Counted from the first letter of the stretch, positions 19,701 through 27,703 are shown. The stretch is DNA of 64,000 bases from Rhizobium sp. BK196 (GCF_014193255.1 NZ_JACHZB010000003.1:434001-498000); one strand, 5' to 3'. The notes: generated by a model from the sequence alone, not told the origin. Translations and numbers: made by a program.

Positions 19701-19819
19701 TTATCTTTGAGAAGCGCGTCGGACAGCGCAACCAACGATTCCCGGTACGTGTGTTCCGTAGCGTTGCCCTTGGCAAATTTCCGCGCCACGTCTTTGAGAT
19801 AGTCTTGAACCGCCTGCAT
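16766..19819 (-). CDS. Single-chain restriction enzyme/N6-adenine methyltransferase (type ISP/IIG-like)
   Basis: A 1017-residue fused restriction-modification protein. The N terminus has a PD-(D/E)xK nuclease pattern (Pro55-Asp56, Glu70-Ala-Lys72 in GYIEAKD). A helical linker follows, then a gamma-class N6-adenine methyltransferase with SAM motif I LDVATGTGTF (380-389) and catalytic NPPY (502-505). The long C-terminal region (about 600-1017) resembles type ISP target-recognition domains. No DEAD/SF2 motor motifs are seen, so it is closer to type IIG or motor-less ISP enzymes. The start MQAVQDYLK at 19819 is preferred to an in-frame ATG at 19987. No separate methylase or specificity gene is adjacent, consistent with a self-sufficient defence enzyme. 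Confidence 0.85.
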   Translation of the reverse strand: MQAVQDYLKDVARKFAKGNATEHTYRESLVALSDALLKDKFELTNEPKRQACGAPDYILEDGDVPIGYIEAKDVGVPLDRTEKSDQMQRYLHSLDNLILTDYLEFRFYRKGILVNTARIGEVKGGKIVPVPAEIEAFCAYYIEFSTYRTQSIKNSLQLAEMMAKKAVLVKDVFRRILASEEQSSLHDQFDAFRQVLLHDVTREEFADIYAETLAYGLFTARLHDKTLDTFSRGEAYNLIPRSNPFLRELFAYVGTKLDERAEWIVDELCDVFRATDVKKMLGTFNKGTGRSDPYLHFYETFLGQYNPQKKKARGVWYTPESVVGFIVRSVDQILQDKFKLEDGLADISTTTIKVDAQRGSRRGKAPVVKVDKVVHRVQVLDVATGTGTFLAEVISQIHEKYKNQQGMWSSYVEEHLIPRLHGFELLMASYAMCHMKLEILLDETGYKSKSKTAPRLNVYLTNSLQKPDEEVDKLPLIEWFSRESNEASYIKKNAPIMVAIGNPPYSGISSNMGDLIVDIEDYKYVDGEHFGEKKHWLHDDYVKFIRLGEHFVEKNGEGVMGYITNHSYLDNPTFRGMRWHLLRTFDEIYVLDLHGNANRREVSPDGSPDNNVFDIRMGVSILLCVRKKHAGKKKTLAKVSTAEIWGTRDSKYTYLEGNDFRSVPWKEVKYGAPFYFFKSQDNTGEDEYRKGFSLTDLLPIYTTGVQTGSEERLTAFTKAELQRKLTQQGATHAGADAVAPYLHKAFDTRWMGFFETHGAAKKLGIDVPLSYRSRYDISKHMAIGDNHSLIVGRSNKSKVMDHFFASDTFSEVKSGESSTGSVFFPLYIEEEGGLLAKQVNFDPKIWKKIKAAGGKAAESELAVFDYIYAVLFAPSYRSAYATFLRSHFPTIPYPKSPEFFSAMAKHGELLRLLHNLKADAKELPVGHASYPVDGDHLVEKAVLDGAKVLINDDQYFDNVPEEAWEFTIGGYSPAQKWLKDRRGRNLVLADIKHYQKIIATIVKTLDVMGEVEKTYAP

Positions 19820-20679
19820 CCGCCCCACTCGAATAAAATGCCCACCCGATATGCAAGGGGCTTCATTGAGCGCGAAAGCTAAGCTCGATTGGTTACTTTT
19901 TGTTGAGCATCGCTCGACCATTAATTGCGTAATTTTTATCACGCTGACTTTCGTCATTGCTAAGGCGCTGCCCTGCGCGCGCAGCAAGCCGCCTCCCGCC
20001 CAGCTTCACTGCGTTGCAGCCGGCTCCCCGCGAAAGGACTTGCCGCTTGCCACCTGCTGTTCGCCACGAGGCGGGGATACTGAGGCATCCCGTGTCCTAC
20101 TTTTTAACGGGCCGCCTTTCGCGGCAGTCCAGCACCCACTCGGCGCCCGCGCAGGTGACGATGCAGACTGCGTGCATCCGACCATCAGCCAGCCAGTACA
20201 CGGACCTCGCAGCGTTCAACCCGGCGTACTGACAGTCAATCAGGTACGTTTGAGTGAAGACTGACAATCGCCAATGCCCGTCGCGTCCTTCCGGATGAGG
20301 CCCACCAGTCCTCTCTCACTTTCTACATGTGCGCTCGGGTCCGCCTTCATCTGCTGGCTTTCTCGTTTCAGGTGGTCGATCTGGCGCGGCGCTCTGCACG
20401 ATCTTCCACGCTGCCGGGGTCAACAACCGGTCGGCCACAAGCTGGCGCTCGCTGGTGTGGCTCCCTGCCCGATTTCCTTGCGATCTGGTCGACGGTTCTC
20501 GGCCGCTCGCAATTTCCAAATCCTCGCTTCGGCGTGTTCGTGGCGCTGGTTGTCCCGGCAGTCGGTCGAGGGGCTCGGATTGGTCTGCGCTCGATCCTGG
20601 GTCGCTGAGGATCAGGCAGCGGTGTGCGCTGACGCGGCGCACGAATCATCCGCAAGTTCTGAACGTCAATGACCGGCCT
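19820..20679. other. 860-bp stretch without a recognisable gene
   Basis: Several overlapping frames of 60-220 codons are open here on both strands, but none shows a recognisable domain, consistent start signals or natural-looking composition. The stretch may contain decayed sequence plus the promoter of the leader at 20680. ACTCGATCCTGGG-like sequence just before the leader has a counterpart upstream of the second leader copy. Confidence 0.4.
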
Positions 20680-20794
20680 GCTGGCTTGCTCTGCCATGTA
20701 TGGCCACCGTGTCGCTCGTGACAACCATTGACCGGCATTCTGTGTTTCACCGGGGCGGTTGCTTCGGATCGAAACCGAAAAGGAAACCACAGCG
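20680..20794 (+). promoter_or_regulatory. Duplicated structured leader, copy A (upstream of first AlpA gene)
   Basis: This ~115-bp segment aligns almost without gaps (about 80% by eye) to 32079-32193, which also ends at an AlpA-like start codon. At 20756-20777 an 8-bp hairpin (4+4 bp with a 3-nt bulge and GAT loop) sits immediately before the AAAAGGAAA ribosome-binding site. Two of its pairs differ compensatorily in copy B (G-C to A-T and T-A to C-G). It could be a regulatory leader RNA, analogous in position to the immunity RNA region of P4, or a protein-binding site. Confidence 0.6.
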
Positions 20795-21019
20795 ATGCAC
20801 GCTGAAAAACTAGCGCTCCCCCGCCCCGCAACTCCTGACGCCCTTCTCACGGTCAACGAAGCCGCTGCCGTCTTCGGCGTCTGCCGCGCGACCTTCTGGA
20901 CGATGGTCGGCGACGGCCGCGCCCCAAAGCAAATCAAGATCGGCTCGGCGTCTCGCTGGTCCGTCTGCGATCTCATGGATGCAATCGCGCGCCTGAAGGC
21001 AACGGCGCGGGCCGCGTAG
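20795..21019 (+). CDS. AlpA-like helix-turn-helix regulator 1
   Basis: A 74-residue MerR/AlpA-type winged-helix DNA-binding protein. The sequence LTVNEAAAVFGVCRATFWTMVGDGRAPKQIKIGSASRWS matches the AlpA/excisionase layout (helix-turn-helix followed by a GxxSRW wing). Such proteins act as regulators or excisionases in P4-like elements. The ATG at 20795 follows an AAAAGGAAA ribosome-binding site. It heads the replication operon, with the next gene 25 bp downstream. Confidence 0.8.
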   Translation: MHAEKLALPRPATPDALLTVNEAAAVFGVCRATFWTMVGDGRAPKQIKIGSASRWSVCDLMDAIARLKATARAA

Positions 21020-21044
21020 CATTCCATTTTGAGAGGGCAGGACA

Positions 21045-21905
21045 ATGAATATTGAAACTACCAAGAAAGCTGACACCACGTCTTACACGTTCGCCGACTG
21101 GGAGCGCGGCGACGCTCGCCCGGCTGGCTTCACGATTGCTGACGCTATGCGCTTCGGCTGGACCGAAAAAGAGCGCGAAGACTTCGCTATGTCGGAAGCC
21201 AGCACGGATCGCATGTACGGCTTCTTCATGCCGCAACCGGCGCGGCACTTGCTCGATATCCTGGCGCCGGGATTGACCAAATTCGTTTACGGCAAGTTTC
21301 TGGCGACTGAAGCCGTTTCCGTCGCCGTCTCGCTGCCCGGCGTTGATCCGACTGCGGTCATGATTAGTGACGGCTTCGCTATGGCGATGGGCAACGACCT
21401 TTGCTCTGACGGCTCTATGCGGCCGGTGAGCAGGCTTAAAGTCGTGCTCTGGTCTGAAGTAATCGGCGAAAAAGAATTCGTCGGCCGCCTTCAAGTGACC
21501 GCTTCGGCGTGCGGCTACGACATCGAAGCAATCGAATCAGATCTGGCCAAATGGCTGTTCTTCATGAAGCCCGGCGCGGGTCCACTCAAGGGCAAGGGCG
21601 ACAAGCGCATTCGCGGCTATGCAATCGCCGATCTGATTTACTCCCTGCGCGACCTGGGCATTGCGCCTGACGTTGTCGTGATCGATAGCGCCAGCATCAC
21701 GGCCCGCGATCTTCTCGCGCTCGGCCGTGTTGCCTATCAAATGGATTGGGCGATCATGGTCGTTGACCGGGGCGGCGATCCTGCTGCCATGCGGTATGCC
21801 TCTTTCGTCACCCGAACCGCTCGGATGATGACGAGCCAAGAAGCGGAACAGGCTGGCATTCCAAAAGAGAGCGGGGACAGGTGCATGGCGTTCGCCCTGC
21901 ATTAA
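21045..21905 (+). CDS. RecA-fold (RepA-like) protein lacking an evident Walker A
   Basis: A 286-residue protein between AlpA and the primase. The C-terminal half (KWLFFMKPG.., VVVIDSASITARDLLALGRVAYQMDWAIMVVDRG) resembles the Walker B and sensor strands of RepA/DnaB-like RecA-fold ATPases common in island replication modules. LKVVLWSEVIGEKEFVGRLQVTASACG resembles their second strand block. I see no GxxxxGK(S/T) P-loop in the N-terminal part, so ATPase activity is doubtful. It starts MNIETTKKADT after GAGAGGGCAGG. The assignment is tentative. Confidence 0.55.
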   Translation: MNIETTKKADTTSYTFADWERGDARPAGFTIADAMRFGWTEKEREDFAMSEASTDRMYGFFMPQPARHLLDILAPGLTKFVYGKFLATEAVSVAVSLPGVDPTAVMISDGFAMAMGNDLCSDGSMRPVSRLKVVLWSEVIGEKEFVGRLQVTASACGYDIEAIESDLAKWLFFMKPGAGPLKGKGDKRIRGYAIADLIYSLRDLGIAPDVVVIDSASITARDLLALGRVAYQMDWAIMVVDRGGDPAAMRYASFVTRTARMMTSQEAEQAGIPKESGDRCMAFALH

Positions 21906-21986
21906 CCGGGCTCGGGCTTTCCCTCGATCTTCAATTATGCCGGGCCAAGTAGCTCGTCCACACACTCGGCGGCCAGAAACAGAAAC

Positions 21987-22018
21987 GCCGTCGCAGGGGA
22001 CAGGAACCCCGCGACGGC
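21987..22018 (+). promoter_or_regulatory. Strong hairpin in front of the primase gene
   Basis: GCCGTCGC-A-GGGG and CCCC-GCGACGGC form a 12-bp stem with one bulged A and a 7-nt loop. There is no following T-run, so it looks like an intercistronic stabilising or attenuating hairpin rather than a classical terminator. It lies 74 bp before the primase start. Confidence 0.55.
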
Positions 22019-22091
22019 AATAACCAATCAACAGCCGTTCCAAAACCCCTGCTTGCGGACGATGCAAGAGACGCACGGCGCAACATGAAAG

Positions 22092-24566
22092 ATGCTTTCC
22101 TTGGCTCCCGTCATAAATCCACCATCGCCGCTCTTCGGTATCGACACTGTTAAGCCCTCGGGCTCCGTCGTCGTTGTCGAGGGTAGAGAGAACCGCGACG
22201 TGCTGGCTGCAAATACCGGCTGGAATGTCGTTTCCCATGACCGCGATGTGAATGTCTTCAACTGGTCGGCGCTGGCCGGTCGCGACGTTATTGTCTGGCC
22301 TACCTACAGCAAGGATCGGGCGGCGGTGCTGCTCGGCTTGGACGTCTGCGGCAAGCTCCATGGATTGGCGGCTGACGTGCGGCGCGTCGATCTCACCCGC
22401 TGGAGCAATGACGGCAAGGTGCCCTCGACACTTCGGGACGGCTGGGGCGCGATTGACGCACTTGCGTCGCCGGGAATTTCCCGCGACCTTGTCGCGTTCA
22501 TCAGCCATATGGCCCCGAAAACGGTCGCCAGCACGCCCGCGCCTGTCGAGCGAGTGAATGCTCCATCTGAGCCGGTCGAGGCGTCTGGCGAGGTCCCTGG
22601 CCCTGTTTCCGATCGGGTCGTGTCGTCACCTGCCGCTGCCGATGCTGAACCGGCAGAACGGAATCCCGAAAATCCGGCAGCGGGTTCCGATCCGGTGCCG
22701 TGCCCGGTCGATGCCGTCGAAGGTTCGGACCGGTCGGAATACCTTGCTCACGATGTCGATATCAGTGAAATGCCTGCCTATCTGGACGATGCCCGGCCGC
22801 GTACAGATGCCGAATGGGAAGAGGCGGCAAGGGAGGCAATGGAAGAAGGCGAGGCAAGGCTCGCCCGCGATCCCAGCGCAGCACTGGCCCAAGCACGGGC
22901 TGACACGCTGGCCGATATGAGAGCCGGGTTGTGGGTGGAAACCGCCGTTTATTCCCTGCTCGGCGACAAGGACGAACTGGAGCGCAAAGCGAAGTGCCCA
23001 AAGATAGAGTATCAGGAAAGCCAGCTCGGCGCGGTTATCCAGTCTGCGGCGGCGGCGGCAATGGAGGGCGGCGCGCCGATCTATAAGCGCGGCTCCATGC
23101 TTGTCCAACCGGTAGCAGAACGGAACATTAATGCATCCGACAAGGAGCCGCACAAATTCCGTGAAGTGACGGCCAAGCTAAAGCCTTGGGGGAAGCTACG
23201 CCTTCGGGAACGCCTGACGCACCACGCGCAATGGGAGAAGTATGACGGGCGATCCGGCAGTAATAAGCCGATTGCCTGCCCTCCCGTGGTCGCTGAAACC
23301 ATGCTTGACCGTGATGGCGATGGGCTCCCGTTTTATGACATTGCCGGGATTGTCACCGCGCCGACGATGCGGCCGGACGGCTCGATTTTGAGCGCTCCGG
23401 GGTACGACACCGAAACGGGCCTACTGTTCGTAAGCTATACCAACTGGCCAAGCGTGCCGGAGCGCCCGACGATGGAAGACGCAAAAGCCGGGCTCGATAA
23501 GCTGTTTAGCCTTGTAAGAGAATTTCCGTTCGTCTCGGCCGTCGATAAGTCGGCAGGTCTGGCGCTTATCTTGACCGCTATCGTCCGCCCATGTCTGCCG
23601 TCTTCGCCGATCTTCGGCATTAATGCGCCGACACCCGGAACCGGGAAAGGCAAGTTTGTGGATACTGTCTGCATCCTTGCTACAGGTCGCCATGCCGTCG
23701 CGACGACGTACCCCGCAAATGAAGAGGAAATTCAGAAGCAAATCGGCTCTTCGCTGATGGCTGGTGATCAATTTATCTCCCTCGATAACGTCACTCGCCC
23801 CGTTGCCGGTAACTTCATGTGCAGCGTGTTGACGCAACCGAAGATGTCTATGCGTGTCCTTGGGGCAAGCAAGAACGTTGATCTGCCGACAAACGTCACA
23901 TTCTGCGCGAACGGCAACAATCTGAAATTCGATGGCGACATGACGCGGCGGGCCGTTCAAATCAATCTCAATGCCAACTGCGAAAGGCCAGAAGAGCGCA
24001 CATTTGCATTCGACGTGATCGCGGTCGCCAAATCCCGACGCCCTGAGTTGGTCATTGCGGCGCTAACCGTGCTGCGGGCTTTCGTGGTGCAGGGTGGGCC
24101 AAAAATCCGTCCAGCGCTCGGCTCGTTTGAAGCGTGGTCGGATTTGGTTCGCTCGGCAATCATCTGGTGCGGCTGGGCTGATCCTCTTGGCAACAGCAAG
24201 GAAATCGAGGCGAATGACAGCGAGCGCGACAAGCTGCAAACGCTCTTGACCACGATGCATAAGTGGCAGGGTAGCAGAGAGTGGACCGTTAGCGATATTG
24301 GCAAGGCGCTGGAAAGTGATCTTCAGAAGGCGGACAAAGACAAGCAATCTGTCGGCTTGGCTGAAGCTGTTATCACGTTCATGGATCGGCAGGGCAGGCT
24401 TGAGAGCGGCAAGCTGGGGAAGTACCTCAAGCGCGTTGACGGCCGCATTCTCGGCGACCTTTGTTTTAAGGCTGGCAAGAAGGACAATTTCAATCGGGTT
24501 CGTTGGTATATCGAAAGCTTCGCCAAACCGGACGCGGAACCGGAGCGAATTGAAGACGTGTTTTGA
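22092..24566 (+). CDS. Island primase/helicase-type replication protein
   Basis: An 824-residue protein likely to drive replication of the element. The N terminus (GSVVVVEGRENRDVLAAN..., GRDVIVWPTYSKDRAAVL) has the pattern of a Toprim-like primase domain. A Pro/Glu-rich linker follows (about 150-240). The C-terminal half has a Walker A at about 512-520 (APTPGTGKG) and downstream helicase-like blocks (QFISLDNVTRP, VTFCANGNNLKFDGDMTRRAVQI). This layout is that of P4-alpha-like or phage primase-helicases. The start is the first ATG after the hairpin at 21987; the N terminus is not certain. Confidence 0.75.
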   Translation: MLSLAPVINPPSPLFGIDTVKPSGSVVVVEGRENRDVLAANTGWNVVSHDRDVNVFNWSALAGRDVIVWPTYSKDRAAVLLGLDVCGKLHGLAADVRRVDLTRWSNDGKVPSTLRDGWGAIDALASPGISRDLVAFISHMAPKTVASTPAPVERVNAPSEPVEASGEVPGPVSDRVVSSPAAADAEPAERNPENPAAGSDPVPCPVDAVEGSDRSEYLAHDVDISEMPAYLDDARPRTDAEWEEAAREAMEEGEARLARDPSAALAQARADTLADMRAGLWVETAVYSLLGDKDELERKAKCPKIEYQESQLGAVIQSAAAAAMEGGAPIYKRGSMLVQPVAERNINASDKEPHKFREVTAKLKPWGKLRLRERLTHHAQWEKYDGRSGSNKPIACPPVVAETMLDRDGDGLPFYDIAGIVTAPTMRPDGSILSAPGYDTETGLLFVSYTNWPSVPERPTMEDAKAGLDKLFSLVREFPFVSAVDKSAGLALILTAIVRPCLPSSPIFGINAPTPGTGKGKFVDTVCILATGRHAVATTYPANEEEIQKQIGSSLMAGDQFISLDNVTRPVAGNFMCSVLTQPKMSMRVLGASKNVDLPTNVTFCANGNNLKFDGDMTRRAVQINLNANCERPEERTFAFDVIAVAKSRRPELVIAALTVLRAFVVQGGPKIRPALGSFEAWSDLVRSAIIWCGWADPLGNSKEIEANDSERDKLQTLLTTMHKWQGSREWTVSDIGKALESDLQKADKDKQSVGLAEAVITFMDRQGRLESGKLGKYLKRVDGRILGDLCFKAGKKDNFNRVRWYIESFAKPDAEPERIEDVF

Positions 24567-24574
24567 CTGGATCC

Positions 24575-24601
24575 AAGGGCGCTGCGTTAGCGCCCTTTTT
24601 T
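24575..24601 (+). terminator. Terminator after the primase
   Basis: AAGGGCGCT / AGCGCCCTT is a perfect 9-bp stem with a 5-nt loop followed by TTTT. It starts 9 bp after the primase stop and ends the AlpA-RepA-primase transcript. Confidence 0.85.
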
Positions 24602-25142
24602 ACATGCGCCTCGCCGCCGCCGATGTGCGCCGCATACCCCACCGCTCGGAACCGGGATCACGAGCGACATCTGGTTGCCGTAGTTCAGTCCACCCTCTTC
24701 GAAGAGGTCATAGAGCGCGATCTTGAAGTACCATTTGCCGACGTCGAGTGGGATCGCGATGTGGTTGTTTTGGTCCCTTGTAGACAACATTGTCGTCGTC
24801 AGGCTCAAAACCATCTTCAAGCAAGGCGTGGACTATGACCCCGCGGAAGTCCCGGATCGGCGGCACCTGTAGTGGACAACCGCAGCTTCGTAGAGAAGCT
24901 CGACATTCTGCGTCGTCGGCGCGACGGGCGCCGGGTTGCTGACCGACACCTCGACGAAGTCCGACACGAATTGATCCTTGGTCCCGACGGCGGCTTTGAA
25001 GGCACGGCGTGGCGGTGCCGCCGCCATCCACCTTGTTGTTAGAATATTCGTAGATGTAGTAGGTGCGGTCCAGGTGCTCTTCCCGGATCAGAACATCGTC
25101 CAAAGTGCGGATCTGCAGCACGTATTCGTCAAAATAGGCATG
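24587..25142 (-). pseudogene. Frameshifted phage-type structural gene remnant
   Basis: Reading the minus strand from 25142, a natural-looking protein can be followed only by switching frame at least three times. The pieces are FDEYVLQIRTLDDVLIREEH (about 25135-25030), then TKDQFVSDFVEVSVSNPAPV (about 24985-24890), then VIVHALLEDGFEPDDDNVVY (about 24845-24770), then IPLDVGKWYFKIALYDLFEE (about 24750-24660), ending near 24587. No single frame spans it. The composition suggests a virion or tail-associated protein, but I cannot name a family. Confidence 0.5.
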
Positions 25143-25601
25143 TCACTCTTCGCCGGCGATATCCTTGACCGCATATAAGGCCGATACGCCGCTCGCCGCT
25201 AGAGCTCCGAGTAGGGCGTGGGCGGGGTCCGGTGGCGTACCTTCGATCTTTGCGTATGCTGGATTTTTTTTGTTAGCAGTGTCGTGAACGGCCTTAAGTT
25301 TCAAGTTATACCGGACGCCGATCTGCTTAACCTTGCCTACATTCAAGACGACCATGAAGTCTGTCGACGCGATTGGAAAGGCTGAGGCTTTTATGCAGCC
25401 TTTTAGGCATTCAGCGCGATCACCCTGAAAATACTCCATGTAAGAAGCCGAGAGATAAGTCTCCCTCTTACGAGTCGGAGTGGCTTCTCTTAGCTTGTAG
25501 AGCTGTGGGTGGACGCCTACAGCGCTCCCTTCCCTATCTCTAATAACGCGATTCCTAGGACACACTCGGGCAACATGATGAGGGTCCGGGATCGTTGGCA
25601 T
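25143..25601 (-). CDS. Third gene of TIGR04255 cassette, unknown function
   Basis: A 152-residue protein. Notable blocks are DPHHVARVCPRNRVI, ETYLSASYMEYFQGDRAEC, and a C-terminal DPAHALLGALAASGVSALYAVKD. The pattern 'YLS.x.W/YxEYF' recurs, from memory, in short uncharacterised proteins of accessory regions, but I cannot name the family. The ATG at 25601 overlaps the stop of the preceding gene by one base (TAATG), so it is translationally coupled. An in-frame extension to 25808 is rejected because it lies entirely inside the upstream gene. Confidence 0.65.
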   Translation of the reverse strand: MPTIPDPHHVARVCPRNRVIRDREGSAVGVHPQLYKLREATPTRKRETYLSASYMEYFQGDRAECLKGCIKASAFPIASTDFMVVLNVGKVKQIGVRYNLKLKAVHDTANKKNPAYAKIEGTPPDPAHALLGALAASGVSALYAVKDIAGEE

Positions 25602-26125
25602 TAGATTCTCTCGAGAAGAAGCGCAGCCGTCGTCACGAAAGATCGCAGCGGGGATTGCCCCGCCGAAAGCTCGACCCCGTCTTCGGTCGTTAGGTTGCTG
25701 GTCCAATGGACTATCGGTGTCTGCTGGAATGCGGCGGTGACTACTCCTTTTTTGCCTACGTAGGCACATAGTAGGTTTCCATCCGCATCCAAACCAAGCG
25801 ACGACCAATCAAGGCGTTTCGCCTCAAGAAGCCACTTTAGAAAATTTACGTAGGGCTCCGGTAGTGGAATTGCGTCGTCCTCGGCCCATCCATCTGGATT
25901 CAACAGGTAATCGATTTCCGCGAACAATCGCGCCCTATCCTCGGAGGATAAGTACATCGCATAGTTGCCTGTGGCAGCTTTCAAGTCCATCGCGCGACTA
26001 GGAAGCATGGTTTCAGGGTTGTAGGCCGCTGATCCCCGCATAGTGCTATGGGAACCGTTGGTGGATCCACTCAAGTAATTTCGACCGCTTGGGCCGACAA
26101 CGTGGTCGACTGAGGCCTCGATCAT
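25601..26125 (-). CDS. Second gene of TIGR04255 cassette, unknown function
   Basis: A 174-residue soluble protein. The Ser/Gly-rich N terminus is followed by MYLSSEDRARLFAEIDYLLNP and LPEPYVNFLKWLLEAKRLDWSSLGLD, then a beta-rich C-terminal half (GNLLCAYVGKKGVVTAAFQQ...). I do not recognise the family. The start ATG at 26125 overlaps the stop of the TIGR04255 gene by 4 nt (ATGA), and its own stop overlaps the next start by 1 nt. The three genes therefore form a compact operon of lower GC than the host genes. Confidence 0.65.
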   Translation of the reverse strand: MIEASVDHVVGPSGRNYLSGSTNGSHSTMRGSAAYNPETMLPSRAMDLKAATGNYAMYLSSEDRARLFAEIDYLLNPDGWAEDDAIPLPEPYVNFLKWLLEAKRLDWSSLGLDADGNLLCAYVGKKGVVTAAFQQTPIVHWTSNLTTEDGVELSAGQSPLRSFVTTAALLLERI

Positions 26126-26859
26126 GTGAATAGCGCTCTTCCCTCTTCTGTAATCAAGGCTTCGAAAAGCTGATTCTTTTTATCGCGCAGCTTATCGTAC
26201 AAGTTTAGGACGGAATCAACCTTTAAGGGAAGATCCTCGAGAACAAAAACATCGATGTCTAGTAACAATGAGGTGTGATTTATCAGAACCGGATCCGCCA
26301 AACCTGCCCGAATGATTACATTCGTGCCTTCGCGGTCACGAAATTCAACCGAGGAAAAGCTCCCATCAAAGACTGGATAATCAGAGAAAGGAAGATTCGG
26401 GTAAATATTGATAAAGCGTCGCGAATCTACGCGAGCAGATTTAGGCGATGGAACATCAATACGATTGATATAACGGGCGCCGATACGTGTCGCACGTTTG
26501 AAGCCGAACAGTTTCCGGAGCACGTCAAAATCTTTGACGAAGGAGTCAAATAAAAGCTCCCAGGAGTAATAGGGGGCTGTCCTTGCCGTGACCAAACTTG
26601 TGGGACGGATCACCAAGATGTCTGCAGCATCCTGTCCGACGCATCTGAACCATTCTTGCCGTAAAGTTCCCGGCAGCCCCCTTGCTTGACCACCGCTGAA
26701 CTCAAAGCCCACATTGTAGTCCTGCATAAGTTGATTGTGCGGATACTTGCGGTCGACTTTTTTTACAAACCGTTCCATATCCCGTTTGGTCAAGGGTGAG
26801 TCAGCGAACTGCACCTCGATGACAGCTTCGACAATAGGGGCTCTAGGATATGTTGGCAT
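26122..26859 (-). CDS. TIGR04255-family protein
   Basis: A 245-residue protein beginning MPTYPRAPIVEAVIEVQF, the signature N terminus of the sporadically distributed TIGR04255 family (P-x-A-P-I-x-E-A). The middle contains RIGARYINRIDVP and the C-terminal third a conserved LLLDIDVF strand. No enzymatic motif is evident. The family is uncharacterised and occurs mainly in accessory regions. It heads a three-gene overlapping operon that shares the island with a restriction enzyme, which suggests, without proving, a defence or conflict role. Confidence 0.7.
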   Translation of the reverse strand: MPTYPRAPIVEAVIEVQFADSPLTKRDMERFVKKVDRKYPHNQLMQDYNVGFEFSGGQARGLPGTLRQEWFRCVGQDAADILVIRPTSLVTARTAPYYSWELLFDSFVKDFDVLRKLFGFKRATRIGARYINRIDVPSPKSARVDSRRFINIYPNLPFSDYPVFDGSFSSVEFRDREGTNVIIRAGLADPVLINHTSLLLDIDVFVLEDLPLKVDSVLNLYDKLRDKKNQLFEALITEEGRALFT

Positions 26860-27034
26860 TCTCAGCTCACTTTTGATGGTGCAGAAGCGCTACGCTACCA
26901 GTATTGCCTCGTCAACGGAGAGCGCAGATACACCCTTACCGCGGGCAGTAAACACCTCGAGGCTTGTCCCGCGCTAGCTATGTCTCCAGCCAAAAGTTGC
27001 ATCAATCATATAGATCCGCCTATCCCGATCGCCA

Positions 27035-27487
27035 ATGGCTGATTACGCGGCCAAGTTCCAGGCTAGCCTCGGGCTCATCACGATTTTGCGCACAATAGGC
27101 GCCCCGATCTTGGCAACTCCGATGCCCCCGGTATTGCAGAGGTGGCGCAGCACCACGAGATTGTCGAGCCGGATGTTCGTCACCGTAAGCCCGGTCGGCA
27201 GCCAGAGTTTCGAGCCGCAGATGAGTGAGCGGTCGGCGGCCGACAACAACTCGGTTCGTCACTTCCTCACCTCGACAGGCACGGGTCTGAAGTGGGGTGC
27301 CGAGCACAGTATCGCTCTCGCGGATCTGCACACCCAGTATTGGCAGTTCTCGATCGCGACGGGCAATGCGATTCGCGTCAACGTGACGAAATTCACGAAA
27401 CTGATGAAGGAGCTGTCGGGTACATTCCCGTTCGAGCTCGATATCCGAGGCAAAAACGAGGTTTATTACCTCGGATTGGGGATCTGA
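27035..27487 (+). CDS. Hypothetical protein, possibly a phage remnant
   Basis: A 150-codon frame. The C-terminal half (HTQYWQFSIATGNAIRVNVT.., LMKELSGTFPFELDIRG, EVYYLGLGI) looks like genuine protein, whereas the first ~75 codons are low in natural composition and competing frames are equally open there. It may be the 3' end of a longer gene with a damaged 5' part. A short GTG frame encoding an 18-residue hydrophobic peptide follows at 27490-27546. No family is recognised. Confidence 0.35.
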   Translation: MADYAAKFQASLGLITILRTIGAPILATPMPPVLQRWRSTTRLSSRMFVTVSPVGSQSFEPQMSERSAADNNSVRHFLTSTGTGLKWGAEHSIALADLHTQYWQFSIATGNAIRVNVTKFTKLMKELSGTFPFELDIRGKNEVYYLGLGI

Positions 27488-27703
27488 TCGTGACCGGTCG
27501 ATTTCTCTACTTCTTGATCATCGCGGCACTCATTGGCATATTTTAGCGCGATAGGTGGATCATGGCTGATTTATTAGCTTCTGACACACATTTCAGCGAC
27601 GATATCGTAATCGTCCGCGTTAAAAATCCCCGCCCCAGGGCGGCAGTTCCGAGAATAAGAAACGGCTCTCGGCCCCTGATTTTCCGGATTTTGCGACGAA
27701 CTG

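Noticed and set aside
20368..21045. 225-codon minus-strand frame across the first leader and AlpA gene
   Set aside because: It overlaps the AlpA-like gene antisense. The stretch shared with the second leader (HERH.GHT.QSKPA when translated) has changes at all codon positions, so a conserved protein is less likely than a conserved nucleic-acid element, although this deserves a database check.
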